Below are positions 1 to 8,365 of a stretch of 64,000 nucleotides of DNA, in pieces. The stretch's first letter is position 1. Every line of letters begins with the position of its first letter. The notes beneath the pieces were generated by a model. It ran no database searches, was not told the DNA's origin, and worked only from the letters and a program-made list of their open reading frames with translations. The translations under genes were made by a program, and so were the position numbers. This stretch comes from Psychrobacter frigidicola (lineage in GTDB: Bacteria; Pseudomonadota; Gammaproteobacteria; Pseudomonadales; Moraxellaceae): positions 806,001 to 870,000 of the forward strand of contig NZ_VORZ01000001.1 of assembly GCF_007997305.1 (NCBI RefSeq). Direction: 5' to 3'.

Positions 1-1
1 A

Positions 2-88
2 CGCTTGCTACAAGATGCCCTACTAGATATCGGCTATGACTGTACGACCATCAGTGACAATGTCGGCTATCAGTTATTCTTAAAGTAA
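2..88 (+). CDS. C-terminal fragment of an unidentified protein
   Basis: An open frame enters from the left edge and stops with TAA at 86-88. The last 28 residues end in ...NVGYQLFLK. The stretch is too short to assign a family. A plain globular C-terminus is all that can be said, and the rest of the gene lies outside the window. The reading frame is inferred from its being open to the edge and from the position of the next gene. Confidence 0.45.
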   Translation, partial: RLLQDALLDIGYDCTTISDNVGYQLFLK

Positions 89-181
89 TTAAAATAGCGA
101 ACACACCGGTTAGGTTAGACACTTTTCAATTGATAAGATTATTGTTGGAAAGTGTCTCATGCGGTTAAATATTGAGCAGAT

Positions 182-574
182 ATGAAAAAATTATTGATGG
201 TTGTGGTGTTGCTTACTTTGACTCTTGTAGGTTATAGAATAATTCAAGCCGATAACGCTGACATGAACACTACGACTAATGTGGCGTCCAATACATCGAC
301 GACCTCCAAACTTACCTCTGTTAACTTCGATGATTTTGAGGATATACCACCGTCTTATGTTGATGAAGACCCCAGTTCGATATCAGGTGCAACTGTGAAT
401 TCATCACCTACGCTGCCAGTTACAGCAACGTCAAGTTTTAGTTGTGATGGCAGACAGCATTGTACGCAAATGACGTCATGCGCGGAAGCGACTTACTTCA
501 TACAACACTGTCCAAATACTAAAATGGATGGTAATAATGATGGCATTCCCTGTGAGCAACAGTGGTGCAAATAA
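182..574 (+). CDS. Excalibur calcium-binding domain protein, exported
   Basis: The 130-residue protein starts with an N-terminal hydrophobic segment (residues 4-20, MKKLL start), so it is probably secreted or membrane-anchored. A Ser/Thr/Asp-rich low-complexity linker of about 70 residues follows. The last 40 residues match the excalibur pattern: paired cysteines, MTSCAEA, then MDGNNDGIPCE, whose DxNxDG loop is the calcium-binding element, ending in a Cys near the C-terminus. The family is extracellular and often sits beside nucleases or surface proteins. The exact role is unknown. It stands alone, without a clear operon partner. Confidence 0.8.
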   Translation: MKKLLMVVVLLTLTLVGYRIIQADNADMNTTTNVASNTSTTSKLTSVNFDDFEDIPPSYVDEDPSSISGATVNSSPTLPVTATSSFSCDGRQHCTQMTSCAEATYFIQHCPNTKMDGNNDGIPCEQQWCK

Positions 575-691
575 CGCATGGCAGTACAAAGAAATGGTCA
601 AATTGACTCTTATTTTAATAGTGCACCACCCTTTTAATTGATAAAAAAATCACCATTATTGTCTTACGTTATTGATATCAGTGAGGTTTTG

Positions 692-1132
692 ATGAGTAAA
701 CATAATAAAAACCACAATCAGCCCAGTCATAGCCAACCTAATGCCGTGCGCATGCGTATTGATAAATGGTTATGGGCAGCACGGTTTTACCGGACGCGCA
801 CCCTAGCTAAAGAAGCCATTGAAAGCGGGCGTGTGCATTATGCAGGCAGTCGGGTCAAGACCAGTAAAGAAGTAGCGATTGGCGATGAGCTTAATATCAG
901 ACAAGGCTCAGCTACGGCTATGACTGAAAAAACTGTCATTGTCGAGGCTTTAACCCTTCAGCGCGGGAATGCTAGCGCCGCTCAAGTGCTCTACACAGAG
1001 ACTGAAGATAGCATTGAGCGCCGCGCTTATCATAGCGAGCAGCGTAAACTTGCTAATCTCGCACGTCCTGATAGTAAACCTGATAAAAAGCAACGCCGTG
1101 ATTTGCAGCGCTTTAAGAGCAATCAAGATTAA
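692..1132 (+). CDS. hslR: Heat-shock protein 15, S4 RNA-binding protein
   Basis: The 146-residue protein carries an S4 RNA-binding domain (about residues 21-85; RIDKWLWAARFYRTRT is the signature). The C-terminal basic tail contains RPDSKPDKKQRRDL, close to the Hsp15 tail. Hsp15 binds 50S subunits that carry stalled nascent chains and helps recycle them. The frame is open back to a TTG at 638. The ATG at 692 was chosen because GTGAGG lies just upstream and because S4 proteins of this family have a short N-terminus. The residue 1-20 region is Asn/His-rich and probably disordered. Confidence 0.88.
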   Translation: MSKHNKNHNQPSHSQPNAVRMRIDKWLWAARFYRTRTLAKEAIESGRVHYAGSRVKTSKEVAIGDELNIRQGSATAMTEKTVIVEALTLQRGNASAAQVLYTETEDSIERRAYHSEQRKLANLARPDSKPDKKQRRDLQRFKSNQD

Positions 1133-1355
1133 AAAATTTAAATTTTACTCACACGCTATTTGAAATATTGAATAAACTATAAGATCAGCCTCAATATGAC
1201 TAATGACCCTATTGTCTATCTTAGACTATTGCCATTCAAGGTATTAAGGGTTAGGCTGAGGGCTGATTTACTTACCTATTTGCATGCTAATAAACCACAT
1301 TATCAATATTGGTTTCTTATGGCATGTTTTTTTTGCTGTCATAAAAGGTCATACT

Positions 1356-1853
1356 ATGCTGATTAAAGCGTCTACACCCACCTCTGTATTGTTGGTTTGT
1401 TTGGGCAATATTTGCAGATCACCCACTGCAGAAGAGATTTTCCGTCAACAAGTCGCTGTTGCAGGGCTGGCGATGAAAGTAGACTCAGCGGGTACAGGAG
1501 ACTGGCATATTGGTCACGCACCTGATGAGCGCGCCCAGCGCCATGCAAAAGCTCATGGCTATAACATCAGTAAACTAAAAGCGCGCCAAGTGACTGAAAA
1601 TGATTTTCACAATTTTGATTTGATTTTAGCCATGGATACTCAAAATCTGGCCGATTTGCAAGTTATTAAAAACAACATTGCCGACACACAGGCTAAACTT
1701 GCTAAATTGGCTTTGTTTAGCGAAGAAGACCCTACCTATGGCGGTGATGATGTCCCTGACCCTTATCAAGGGGATAGTGACGCGTTTGAAGAGGTGATTG
1801 AGCGTATTGAATCAAGCTCGCAAGCTTGGATTGAGAGTTGGAAAACCAATTAG
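1356..1853 (+). CDS. Low-molecular-weight protein-tyrosine phosphatase
   Basis: The 165-residue protein has the LMW-PTP P-loop near the N-terminus (VCLGNICRSP; catalytic Cys15 and Arg21 from the chosen start) and the general-acid Asp in VPDPYQGD near residue 130. The enzyme hydrolyses phosphotyrosine or related phosphoesters in the cytoplasm. In many gammaproteobacteria homologues regulate exopolysaccharide tyrosine kinases, but no kinase or polysaccharide genes are adjacent here. The frame extends upstream to an ATG at 1284. The ATG at 1356 was preferred because AAAAGG precedes it and it fits the family length. Confidence 0.9.
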   Translation: MLIKASTPTSVLLVCLGNICRSPTAEEIFRQQVAVAGLAMKVDSAGTGDWHIGHAPDERAQRHAKAHGYNISKLKARQVTENDFHNFDLILAMDTQNLADLQVIKNNIADTQAKLAKLALFSEEDPTYGGDDVPDPYQGDSDAFEEVIERIESSSQAWIESWKTN

Positions 1854-2052
1854 ATAGTAGCCTTTTAACTATTATTTGCTAACCTAAAGTCAAAAACAAT
1901 ACGTTATTAAAGCTTCGAAACCTTAACTACTTATCATGCGTATCGCTTATACTACTTTGCGTACTGCTTATTGTTCAACCATCAAGCGTCATTCGATTCA
2001 TTACGATTTAATAAGTATTGCACCCTCATCTATTCGCCAAATAGGCCATGTT

Positions 2053-3177
2053 ATGATCTCAGCTTTATGCCCTACTCTCAGCGTTCAACATGGCTTATCG
2101 CATAAACTGTCGCATGACCTATCCCATGCTAATACGATGGCATTGGCCTGTATGGCAGACACTGTCGTGACATTAACGAATGAGACCCAGCTAGATAATT
2201 TTATGACAGGTTATCTAGCTGATAATGATGAGTGTAAGCCACTATTCGTATTGTCAGGTGGCAGTAATGTGCTCCTACCAATTAAGCTACATGCTACTGT
2301 ATTGTGTCCACAGATGCGCGGGATTCATATTATCGCACAGACGCAAGACTATGTTGATATTGAAGTGATGGCAGGAGAAAACTGGCACGATTTGGTTCTG
2401 CATACAGTGGCTCAAGGCTGGTACGGGCTAGAAAACTTAGCATTAATACCCGGATTGACGGGTGCAGCTCCTGTACAAAATATCGGTGCTTATGGTGTGC
2501 AGTTGGAAGACTACGTGCAACATGTCCGCGCTTATCATTTACCAAGTAAAACGTGGCAGCAATTATCAGCTGCCGATTGTCAGTTTGGGTATCGTGATAG
2601 CCTTTTTAAAAGAGCGCCAAACACGTGGCTCATCAGCTGTGTGGGCTTTCGTTTGCATACTGACGCCACGCGGATCCTGGCAAGTTATGGCGACGTACGA
2701 ACAGTAGCGCAAAACTATGCTACGCAGCAGGGACGCACACAGCTAACTCCTGCTGATGTGATGCAGGCGATTATCGATATTCGTCAGCAAAAACTACCTG
2801 ACCCTCAGCAATTGCCCAATTGTGGTAGTTTTTTTCAAAACCCTATTATCAGTCAAGCGCAATTTAGTGCATTGCAAGCGAATTATCCAGATATTGTCGG
2901 CTATCCTATGCCGGATTCGATGGTTAAAGTGGCAGCTGGATGGCTCATTGAACAGGCAGGCTTAAAAGGTGGTGGTATCGCTCCCATTTTTACTCATAAC
3001 CAACAGGCACTCGTCCTGACCAATCACAGTCCGTATCTTGCCACCCAAGAAGATGTGGCTAATGCTCAAAGCCATATTGCCGCCTGCGTCCATGATAAAT
3101 TTGCGATAAATTTGGCGCGTGAACCGGTTTGGGTTAATGCTGATGCCACGATTGGACAGTCCAAGTATGGGGTCTAA
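2053..3177 (+). CDS. murB: UDP-N-acetylenolpyruvoylglucosamine reductase
   Basis: This flavoenzyme reduces UDP-GlcNAc-enolpyruvate to UDP-MurNAc in peptidoglycan synthesis. FAD-binding signatures are visible: VLSGGSNVLL, LENLALIPGLTGAAPVQNIGAYG in two parts, and FGYRDSLFK. The catalytic serine motif NCGSFFQNP and WLIEQAGLKG in the C-terminal domain follow. The length of 374 residues fits the E. coli-type (type I) enzyme. The frame opens at ATG 1936. The ATG at 2053 gives a more typical N-terminus, but the start is uncertain because no strong ribosome site is visible. The gene overlaps the next one by 11 bases. Confidence 0.92.
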   Translation: MISALCPTLSVQHGLSHKLSHDLSHANTMALACMADTVVTLTNETQLDNFMTGYLADNDECKPLFVLSGGSNVLLPIKLHATVLCPQMRGIHIIAQTQDYVDIEVMAGENWHDLVLHTVAQGWYGLENLALIPGLTGAAPVQNIGAYGVQLEDYVQHVRAYHLPSKTWQQLSAADCQFGYRDSLFKRAPNTWLISCVGFRLHTDATRILASYGDVRTVAQNYATQQGRTQLTPADVMQAIIDIRQQKLPDPQQLPNCGSFFQNPIISQAQFSALQANYPDIVGYPMPDSMVKVAAGWLIEQAGLKGGGIAPIFTHNQQALVLTNHSPYLATQEDVANAQSHIAACVHDKFAINLAREPVWVNADATIGQSKYGV

Positions 3178-3937
3178 ACGTCTGTTGTCTAAGCGGCTGT
3201 GGCGATATTATCTACGATCAGCTGAGCGTACGATTAAAGTATTTCGGATTATAAACATTATTTTTGTAGTCGGTTCAACCCTTATCATTGTGGTATTGGT
3301 CAGCTTATTTACCCCGTTATTTTCCCGTGCTGTTATTTACATCTTTCAACATCTGCCTCTGCCCACAATGACTGGCGCAGCGGTGAGCTCGCCTCCCACC
3401 GCTTATGTGATACTTGGCGGCGGTCTTACCAATGATAACGACAATCATACTATTTTAAATGACTATAGTCTCAACCGAGTACGCACGGCAGCGGCGGCAT
3501 ATCACGACTTACCCCTACCTGTTGTATTAAGCGGGGCTGAAGCACCGTGGCTTGGACAGTGGCTTATTGAGCATGGTATCGATGGAATTATCAGCGAAAA
3601 TGCGAGCATGAATACGTGTGAGAATGCGCGCTTTACTGCCAAACGCATTCCTTTACATCATGTTTACCTCATTACCGACAGCTATCATATGACACGGGCT
3701 CGGCGACAGTTTGCGTTAAACAACATCAACACCACCCCTATTGATGCAGAATTACCCGTCAAGCGTGATTGGCTAGAACCTGCACAAAACTTAAGCCATT
3801 CTCGCCGTGCGGTATACGAAATTGCCGCTTATCTGCGCGATGTTTTGCGCCCCCAGTCCAATTGTCGCCATGCCAACGAAGTCAGCCAAGAGCAACTACT
3901 AACACCAAGAGGCAAGGCAGTAAAGACATTTGATTAA
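3167..3937 (+). CDS. YdcF/DUF218-family envelope protein
   Basis: The 256-residue protein has an N-terminal transmembrane segment (about residues 25-50). A DUF218 domain follows, with AYVILGGGLT, PVVLSGAEA, the SENASMNTCENA segment and VYLITDSYHMTRA. Family members include SanA and YdcF of E. coli, single-pass inner-membrane proteins linked to envelope integrity; the biochemistry is not settled. It is translationally coupled to murB: ATG at 3167 lies inside the last codons of murB. An upstream GTG at 3119 in the same frame is less likely. Confidence 0.82.
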   Translation: MGSKRLLSKRLWRYYLRSAERTIKVFRIINIIFVVGSTLIIVVLVSLFTPLFSRAVIYIFQHLPLPTMTGAAVSSPPTAYVILGGGLTNDNDNHTILNDYSLNRVRTAAAAYHDLPLPVVLSGAEAPWLGQWLIEHGIDGIISENASMNTCENARFTAKRIPLHHVYLITDSYHMTRARRQFALNNINTTPIDAELPVKRDWLEPAQNLSHSRRAVYEIAAYLRDVLRPQSNCRHANEVSQEQLLTPRGKAVKTFD

Positions 3938-4002
3938 AGGCTTTTATTAAAGCAGTCTAACCCCACTTTTAGTCTGGCTCGTGATTGCTATGAAGACCAT
4001 TC

Positions 4003-4035
4003 GTTTATTATACGAATAAACAGCGTATAATAAAC
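4003..4035. repeat. 12-bp perfect inverted repeat upstream of ccoS
   Basis: The arms GTTTATTATACG (4003-4014) and CGTATAATAAAC (4024-4035) are exact reverse complements around a 9-base loop. No T-run follows on the plus strand. It lies 38 bases before the ccoS start, so it could be a weak terminator for the upstream gene or an operator-like site. Function is unproven. Confidence 0.55.
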
Positions 4036-4073
4036 AGGTTGCCTATCCAAAAATCGCTGCCAAGAGGTCTATC

Positions 4074-4403
4074 ATGCTCAGCATATTTTTATTAATCCCA
4101 TTGAGTTTAATGCTGTTTGTGGTCGCTATTTGGGCAGTACGTTACGCAGTGAAATCCAATCAGTTCGAGGATTTAGACAATGCTTCGCAGCGTATTATCT
4201 TAGATGACCGTCAAGAACGGCGCCAAACAATTCAAGAGCATGATCCTAATTACACCCAACCTCAGACCAGCAAGCCCTCATCTCCAAACCCCTCACAAAG
4301 CACATCAAAAAATGTAGTAGATATCACTACAGATGCTCAGATTACAGATATAGCTGAGATTAATAGCGCTGATAGTAACAGTAAGAAACTTAACGATAAG
4401 TAA
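4074..4403 (+). CDS. ccoS: cbb3-type cytochrome oxidase assembly protein CcoS
   Basis: A single N-terminal transmembrane helix (residues 1-25) is followed by WAVRYAVKSNQFEDLDN. This matches CcoS, the small membrane protein needed to place cofactors into cbb3 oxidase. CcoS is usually 45-70 residues; this one is 109 because of a Ser/Pro/Asp-rich C-terminal extension of about 55 residues with no recognisable domain. It sits 55 bases ahead of a TauE/SafE-like gene, a frequent neighbour in cco assembly clusters. The ccoN/O/P/Q and ccoI genes are not in the window. Confidence 0.85.
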   Translation: MLSIFLLIPLSLMLFVVAIWAVRYAVKSNQFEDLDNASQRIILDDRQERRQTIQEHDPNYTQPQTSKPSSPNPSQSTSKNVVDITTDAQITDIAEINSADSNSKKLNDK

Positions 4404-4458
4404 GTTTATAGATCGCAATATCAGATCACAGTATCATTTTTTCTAGGAGATATACCCG

Positions 4459-5325
4459 ATGACCACAGCCTTACTCGTTGCGGCGTTACTGATGGGATTT
4501 TTCGGTTCGCCGCATTGCTTGGGTATGTGCGGCGGTCTGGTTGCCGCTTTTGGTCTATCAATGAAAGACGTGAGCCCTGCTAAACGTCGTGGTCTGATTG
4601 CAACCTATCATCTTGGGCGCTTGCTTAGTTATGCGTCTTTAGGGTTGGTTGCTGGCTTAATCGGTACCACCGTTCTAGCACCGGTCATGGTAGGTAATAA
4701 TATCCCGCGTATTTTACTGGGCTTGGTCTTGGTCTTCGTGGGTATGACAATGTTAGGTGCGCCGTTTTTAACCAAACTTGAACGTTTAGGCATGCGCTTT
4801 TGGCAAGCATTAGCCCCACTACGCAAAAAGGTGTTTCCGCTCACTACTTTCCCGCGTGCGTTAACCGCAGGTTTATTATGGGGATTTTTACCGTGTGGTC
4901 TGGTTTATGGGGCGCTACTTATCGCTGTTGTTGGTCATGATCCTTTAACCGGCGCGGTACTAATGTTTGCCTTTGGTTTGGGTACAGTGCCCATGTTGGT
5001 CGCAACCCATGGAACCGTCAACTGGCTACGCAATCAAATCGGACGCTTACGCTTGCGGCAAATGAATGGTGCCATCATGATGCTATCTGGACTTGCTGTG
5101 ATTATAGTCCCTATTGCTATGACCAGCCTGCATGGTGGTCATAGTGGACATGGCGGTGATATGCAGATGGATCATAGCAGCCATTCAGCGATGATGTCTG
5201 AAGATGATACGTCCACCAGTCATGACATGAGCCAAATGAATCACGAAATGAACAATATGCCAGTAGACCATAGCATGCACAACATGGGCGATAACAACGA
5301 CGCTGCTGCGGAACAAGCTAAATAG
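4459..5325 (+). CDS. TauE/SafE (DsbD_2-type) membrane protein with His/Met-rich tail
   Basis: The 288-residue protein is polytopic with about six transmembrane segments. Its N-terminus carries GFFGSPHCLGMCGG, the Cys-bearing motif of the DsbD_2/TauE-SafE-like family found beside cbb3 oxidase assembly genes. The C-terminal 65 residues are packed with His, Met and Asp (HGGHSGHGG, MDHSSHSAMM, NHEMNNM), the composition of copper-binding tails. Together with ccoS this suggests a role in copper handling or oxidase maturation rather than sulfite export. That role is inference. AGGAGA precedes the ATG. Confidence 0.82.
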   Translation: MTTALLVAALLMGFFGSPHCLGMCGGLVAAFGLSMKDVSPAKRRGLIATYHLGRLLSYASLGLVAGLIGTTVLAPVMVGNNIPRILLGLVLVFVGMTMLGAPFLTKLERLGMRFWQALAPLRKKVFPLTTFPRALTAGLLWGFLPCGLVYGALLIAVVGHDPLTGAVLMFAFGLGTVPMLVATHGTVNWLRNQIGRLRLRQMNGAIMMLSGLAVIIVPIAMTSLHGGHSGHGGDMQMDHSSHSAMMSEDDTSTSHDMSQMNHEMNNMPVDHSMHNMGDNNDAAAEQAK

Positions 5326-5378
5326 TAACAACGACCGATCAATGGTATTTTATTAGAAATATATAACTGATAAAAATT

Positions 5379-5418
5379 AAAAAAGCCCTCAACACTATTA
5401 ATGTTGAGGGCTTTTTTT
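5379..5418. terminator. Bidirectional intrinsic terminator
   Basis: The stem GCCCTCAAC / GTTGAGGGC has a 9-base loop, with an A-run before and a T-run after. It separates the convergent TauE-like gene (plus) and the DEAD-box helicase gene (minus) and can serve both. Confidence 0.92.
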
Positions 5419-5442
5419 AAACAGGGTATTTAAGTTACACGC

Positions 5443-6597
5443 TTACTGTTGCCACTGCTCAAGGGTGAACTTAGTATCTAAGTGTTTTTCTAAATCCGGT
5501 AAGTTAAAGGCATCGTCTTCACTCACAAAACTAATGCTAATACCAGTTTGTCCAGCGCGACCTGTACGACCGATACGATGGACATAATCATCGGGTTGTT
5601 CTGGTAAGGTATAATTAATCACATGACTGATATCATCAACATGAATGCCGCGCCCTGCCACATCAGTTGCCACCAATATTGAAGCGTGACCCTCTTTGAA
5701 ACGCTGCAAATACTTTTCGCGTTTTTGTTGAATCACGTCTCCTGATAACATCACAACTTTATGCGCTTGGCGCAATTTATGGTAAAGACGCTTAACCTGA
5801 TCTTTGCGATTGGCAAAGACAATGACTTTATCCACCCCAGTGTCAGTGATAATACGCTCTAACGCTTCTAATTTTTGGCTCTCTGTGAGTAAGTAAAAAT
5901 GCTGGTCTACCAAATCGCTGGTTTTATGTTCTGGTTCAATCTCAACAAACTGCGGCTCATGTAACCAGCGATAGGCCAAATTCATCACATCTTGATTAAA
6001 GGTCGCCGAAAACAATAAGCTTTGGCGATCAGTATTCGGTGGCATGCGCCCAACCAAGCGCTTAATATCAGGAATAAAGCCCATATCTAGCATACGATCG
6101 GCTTCATCTAATACCAGCACTTCAACACGATCAAGATATACCATTCCTTTATTCATCAAGTCAATCAGACGTCCTGGCGTCGCAATTAGAATATCCACAT
6201 ATTGACGCTCAAGCTCGTGCTGCTGAGTCTCATAATTCGTACCACCCATGATACAGACACTATGCAGCGAGGTGTATTTAGTTAATACAATACAATCATC
6301 GAATATCTGCTGCGCAAGCTCACGGGTGGGCGCCATCACAACGGCACGTGGCTCCGCTAAATAACGTTCCTCGTCAGCAGCAAAAGGACGGTTAAGCAGT
6401 GTTTCCATAATCGTTAGCAAAAATGTGGCGGTCTTTCCTGTACCCGTCTGGGCCTGTCCGATAGCGTCTTGATGCGCTAATGTGTGCGGCAGTATTTGCG
6501 CTTGAATAGCAGTAAGTTCAGTAAAGCCTAAATCGCTAATGGCTCTCAATGTCGGCTCTGAAAGTGGTAAATCGGTAAATGTTGTGAAGTTACTCAA
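5443..6597 (-). CDS. DEAD-box RNA helicase (RhlE/RhlB-like)
   Basis: All helicase motifs are present in order: Q motif with GFTELTAIQAQILP, motif I AQTGTGKT, Ia PTRELAQQ, II DEAD, III SAT, V ATDVAGRGIHV and VI HRIGRTGRAG. It unwinds RNA duplexes using ATP, in ribosome biogenesis or mRNA decay. The protein has 384 residues and no long basic C-terminal tail. The start chosen is TTG at 6597-6595, preceded by TAAGGATG at good spacing; a GTG at 6654 is in frame but lacks a ribosome site. The cold-shock gene lies directly upstream on the same strand, so cold-linked expression is plausible. Confidence 0.92.
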   Translation of the reverse strand: MSNFTTFTDLPLSEPTLRAISDLGFTELTAIQAQILPHTLAHQDAIGQAQTGTGKTATFLLTIMETLLNRPFAADEERYLAEPRAVVMAPTRELAQQIFDDCIVLTKYTSLHSVCIMGGTNYETQQHELERQYVDILIATPGRLIDLMNKGMVYLDRVEVLVLDEADRMLDMGFIPDIKRLVGRMPPNTDRQSLLFSATFNQDVMNLAYRWLHEPQFVEIEPEHKTSDLVDQHFYLLTESQKLEALERIITDTGVDKVIVFANRKDQVKRLYHKLRQAHKVVMLSGDVIQQKREKYLQRFKEGHASILVATDVAGRGIHVDDISHVINYTLPEQPDDYVHRIGRTGRAGQTGISISFVSEDDAFNLPDLEKHLDTKFTLEQWQQ

Positions 6598-6653
6598 AAA
6601 ATCATCCTTATATAATAGCAGCTTGGCAATTAAATATAAAAAGCCAATAGACA

Positions 6654-6733
6654 CAAAAAAGCCAAGCCTAACGTCTATATTCTACCTGAGATATTATGAT
6701 AATATCTGCATCAGTAATATAAGACAGGCTTGA
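6654..6733 (-). terminator. Imperfect hairpin with T-run downstream of the cold-shock gene
   Basis: On the minus strand, outer arms AAGCCT / AGGCTT enclose an inner stem AGATATTA / TAATATCT (6689-6707). GGCTTTTTT follows. This fits a leaky terminator between the cold-shock gene and the helicase, or a structured leader of the helicase mRNA. Confidence 0.5.
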
Positions 6734-6792
6734 CCCAACAGTATATCAGTAGTTTACTCAGTCTTTAGAGCTAAAGTGCAATACTGAATGTT

Positions 6793-7008
6793 TTACTCGT
6801 CTACTTTTCTAACTTCTTCAGCTTGAAGGCCTTTTTCCCCTTCAGTGACGATAAACTCGACTTTTTCGCCATCTTGCAATGAGCGATAACCATCACCTTG
6901 GATTGCACGGAAATGGACAAAAATATCTTCGCCGCTATCACGTTGAATGAAACCAAAGCCCTTTGAGTCATTAAACCACTTAACAGTACCTTGTTCACGA
7001 GCTGACAT
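6793..7008 (-). CDS. CspA-family cold-shock protein
   Basis: The 71-residue single cold-shock domain contains RNP1 (KGFGFI) and RNP2 (DIFVHF). It opens with [14 protein letters not shown] and has the usual family length. Such proteins bind single-stranded nucleic acid and melt mRNA structure at low temperature. AGGAAAT lies before the ATG. The upstream 600 bases contain no gene, in keeping with a long regulatory leader as in cspA-type genes; the leader itself is inferred. Confidence 0.95.
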   Translation of the reverse strand: MSAREQGTVKWFNDSKGFGFIQRDSGEDIFVHFRAIQGDGYRSLQDGEKVEFIVTEGEKGLQAEEVRKVDE

Positions 7009-7618
7009 AGTATTATTTCCTAAAAAGTATACTTAGTCCCGAATTCCTTTGCTATATGGCATATAAACGGGATCTAAGTAAAGTTATGAAATCTAAATTT
7101 AATATCACTTAGCTAAATAAAAGTTACTTACACAAACCTTATTGGTATCAAAGTGATTTAAATATGAGCCGTTTGCAAGCACGTCAATAACAAGTTCAGT
7201 AACAGGCTTGCAACATTAGCTGCCTATAAAACATCATAGCACGGGTTTTTAGTAACATAAAGGCTTTTAACACGATTTTTAACGACTATATAGCCTTTTT
7301 TGACATTTTTTTATAAATTTTTGGTCAAGCTGCTATTATAAAGGCTTAGAGCTGAATCAGCTGCACTTGTATTGGGTATTAAAACTACAATATAGTATAG
7401 CTATAACTTAATATTAATAAGCTGGCGCCTTGTAGGATCTACTTATAATTTACGGAAACGGATTATAAGTATGTGATTAGAATGACTGCAATAGTAATCT
7501 GAGACCATTAACACTGTCATTTTTCATAGGCTGTTTTTTATTAGCTACTTCTAATTAAGTGATTCTAGAAAATTATTTTAGCGTATTGCTTCTACCCCTT
7601 ATATCGACAGAGAAAACT
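7009..7618. other. Gene-free divergent region between the cold-shock gene and aroQ
   Basis: About 600 AT-rich bases lie between divergent starts. No convincing ORF was found. It should hold the promoter and probably a long 5' leader of the cold-shock gene (minus) and the aroQ promoter (plus). A small dyad AGCTGAATCAGCT occurs near 7351. No exact promoter could be fixed by eye. Confidence 0.5.
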
Positions 7619-8155
7619 ATGAGCACCCCTTCTCAACCCTCATTACAAAAGCCGTCAATATTGACAACTGATACCCCTTCTCTGACGCGTAAACTCCTAT
7701 TAGTGAATGGAGTCAATCTCAATTTACTGGGTAAGCGAGAACCTGAAATATACGGTCACACTACCCTTGCTGATATTGAGGAAAAATTAACTGCACGTGC
7801 GGCTGATTATGGCATTAAGCTTATCTGTACTCAGTCTAACCACGAAGGCAAATTGATTGATGACATTCAGCATTATGGCTTATTGGTAGATGCCGCTGAG
7901 CAAGTTGATGCTATCATTATTAATCCTGCTGCTTTTACACATACATCAGTTGCGCTACGTGATGCACTGCTTGCCACTCAAAAGCCGTTTATCGAAGTGC
8001 ATTTATCCAATGTTCATACACGTGAGCCGTTCCGGCATCTCTCTTATTTAAGTGATGTGGCCGTTGGGGTAATTACTGGTTTGGGTCATTTAGGTTATCA
8101 GATGGCACTGGATTATTGGCTGGTGAATACCTACCAGACAAATTTCAAAGATTAA
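7619..8155 (+). CDS. aroQ: Type II 3-dehydroquinate dehydratase
   Basis: The enzyme dehydrates 3-dehydroquinate to 3-dehydroshikimate in the shikimate pathway. Visible signatures are [20 protein letters not shown] (substrate loop with catalytic Tyr), [31 protein letters not shown] (catalytic His and loop) and [11 protein letters not shown]. The length of 178 residues is slightly above the usual 145-150 because of an N-terminal Ser/Pro/Thr-rich extension of about 25 residues. The ATG at 7619 follows AGAGAAAAC; an in-frame upstream start at 7559 is less likely. Confidence 0.94.
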   Translation: MSTPSQPSLQKPSILTTDTPSLTRKLLLVNGVNLNLLGKREPEIYGHTTLADIEEKLTARAADYGIKLICTQSNHEGKLIDDIQHYGLLVDAAEQVDAIIINPAAFTHTSVALRDALLATQKPFIEVHLSNVHTREPFRHLSYLSDVAVGVITGLGHLGYQMALDYWLVNTYQTNFKD

Positions 8156-8365
8156 ATGTCAAAAATTCATATTCTCATAATTTGAAACGGCTTATAATTT
8201 TGGTAAATTAAGCGTATTGGCTACATAGGTAGGGACTGATTAAAATATAATCACCTTATTAAAATCGTCAAATAATTATAGCTCATAAGCGTAAATATAA
8301 ACTAATATAGTAATGATCAATACTTCGACAACTCAATACTTTAACAACTAGATACGGTGATATGA

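Noticed and set aside
6801..6998. Overlapping frame inside the cold-shock gene on the same strand
   Set aside because: The cold-shock frame has the conserved RNP motifs; the other frame is a shadow.
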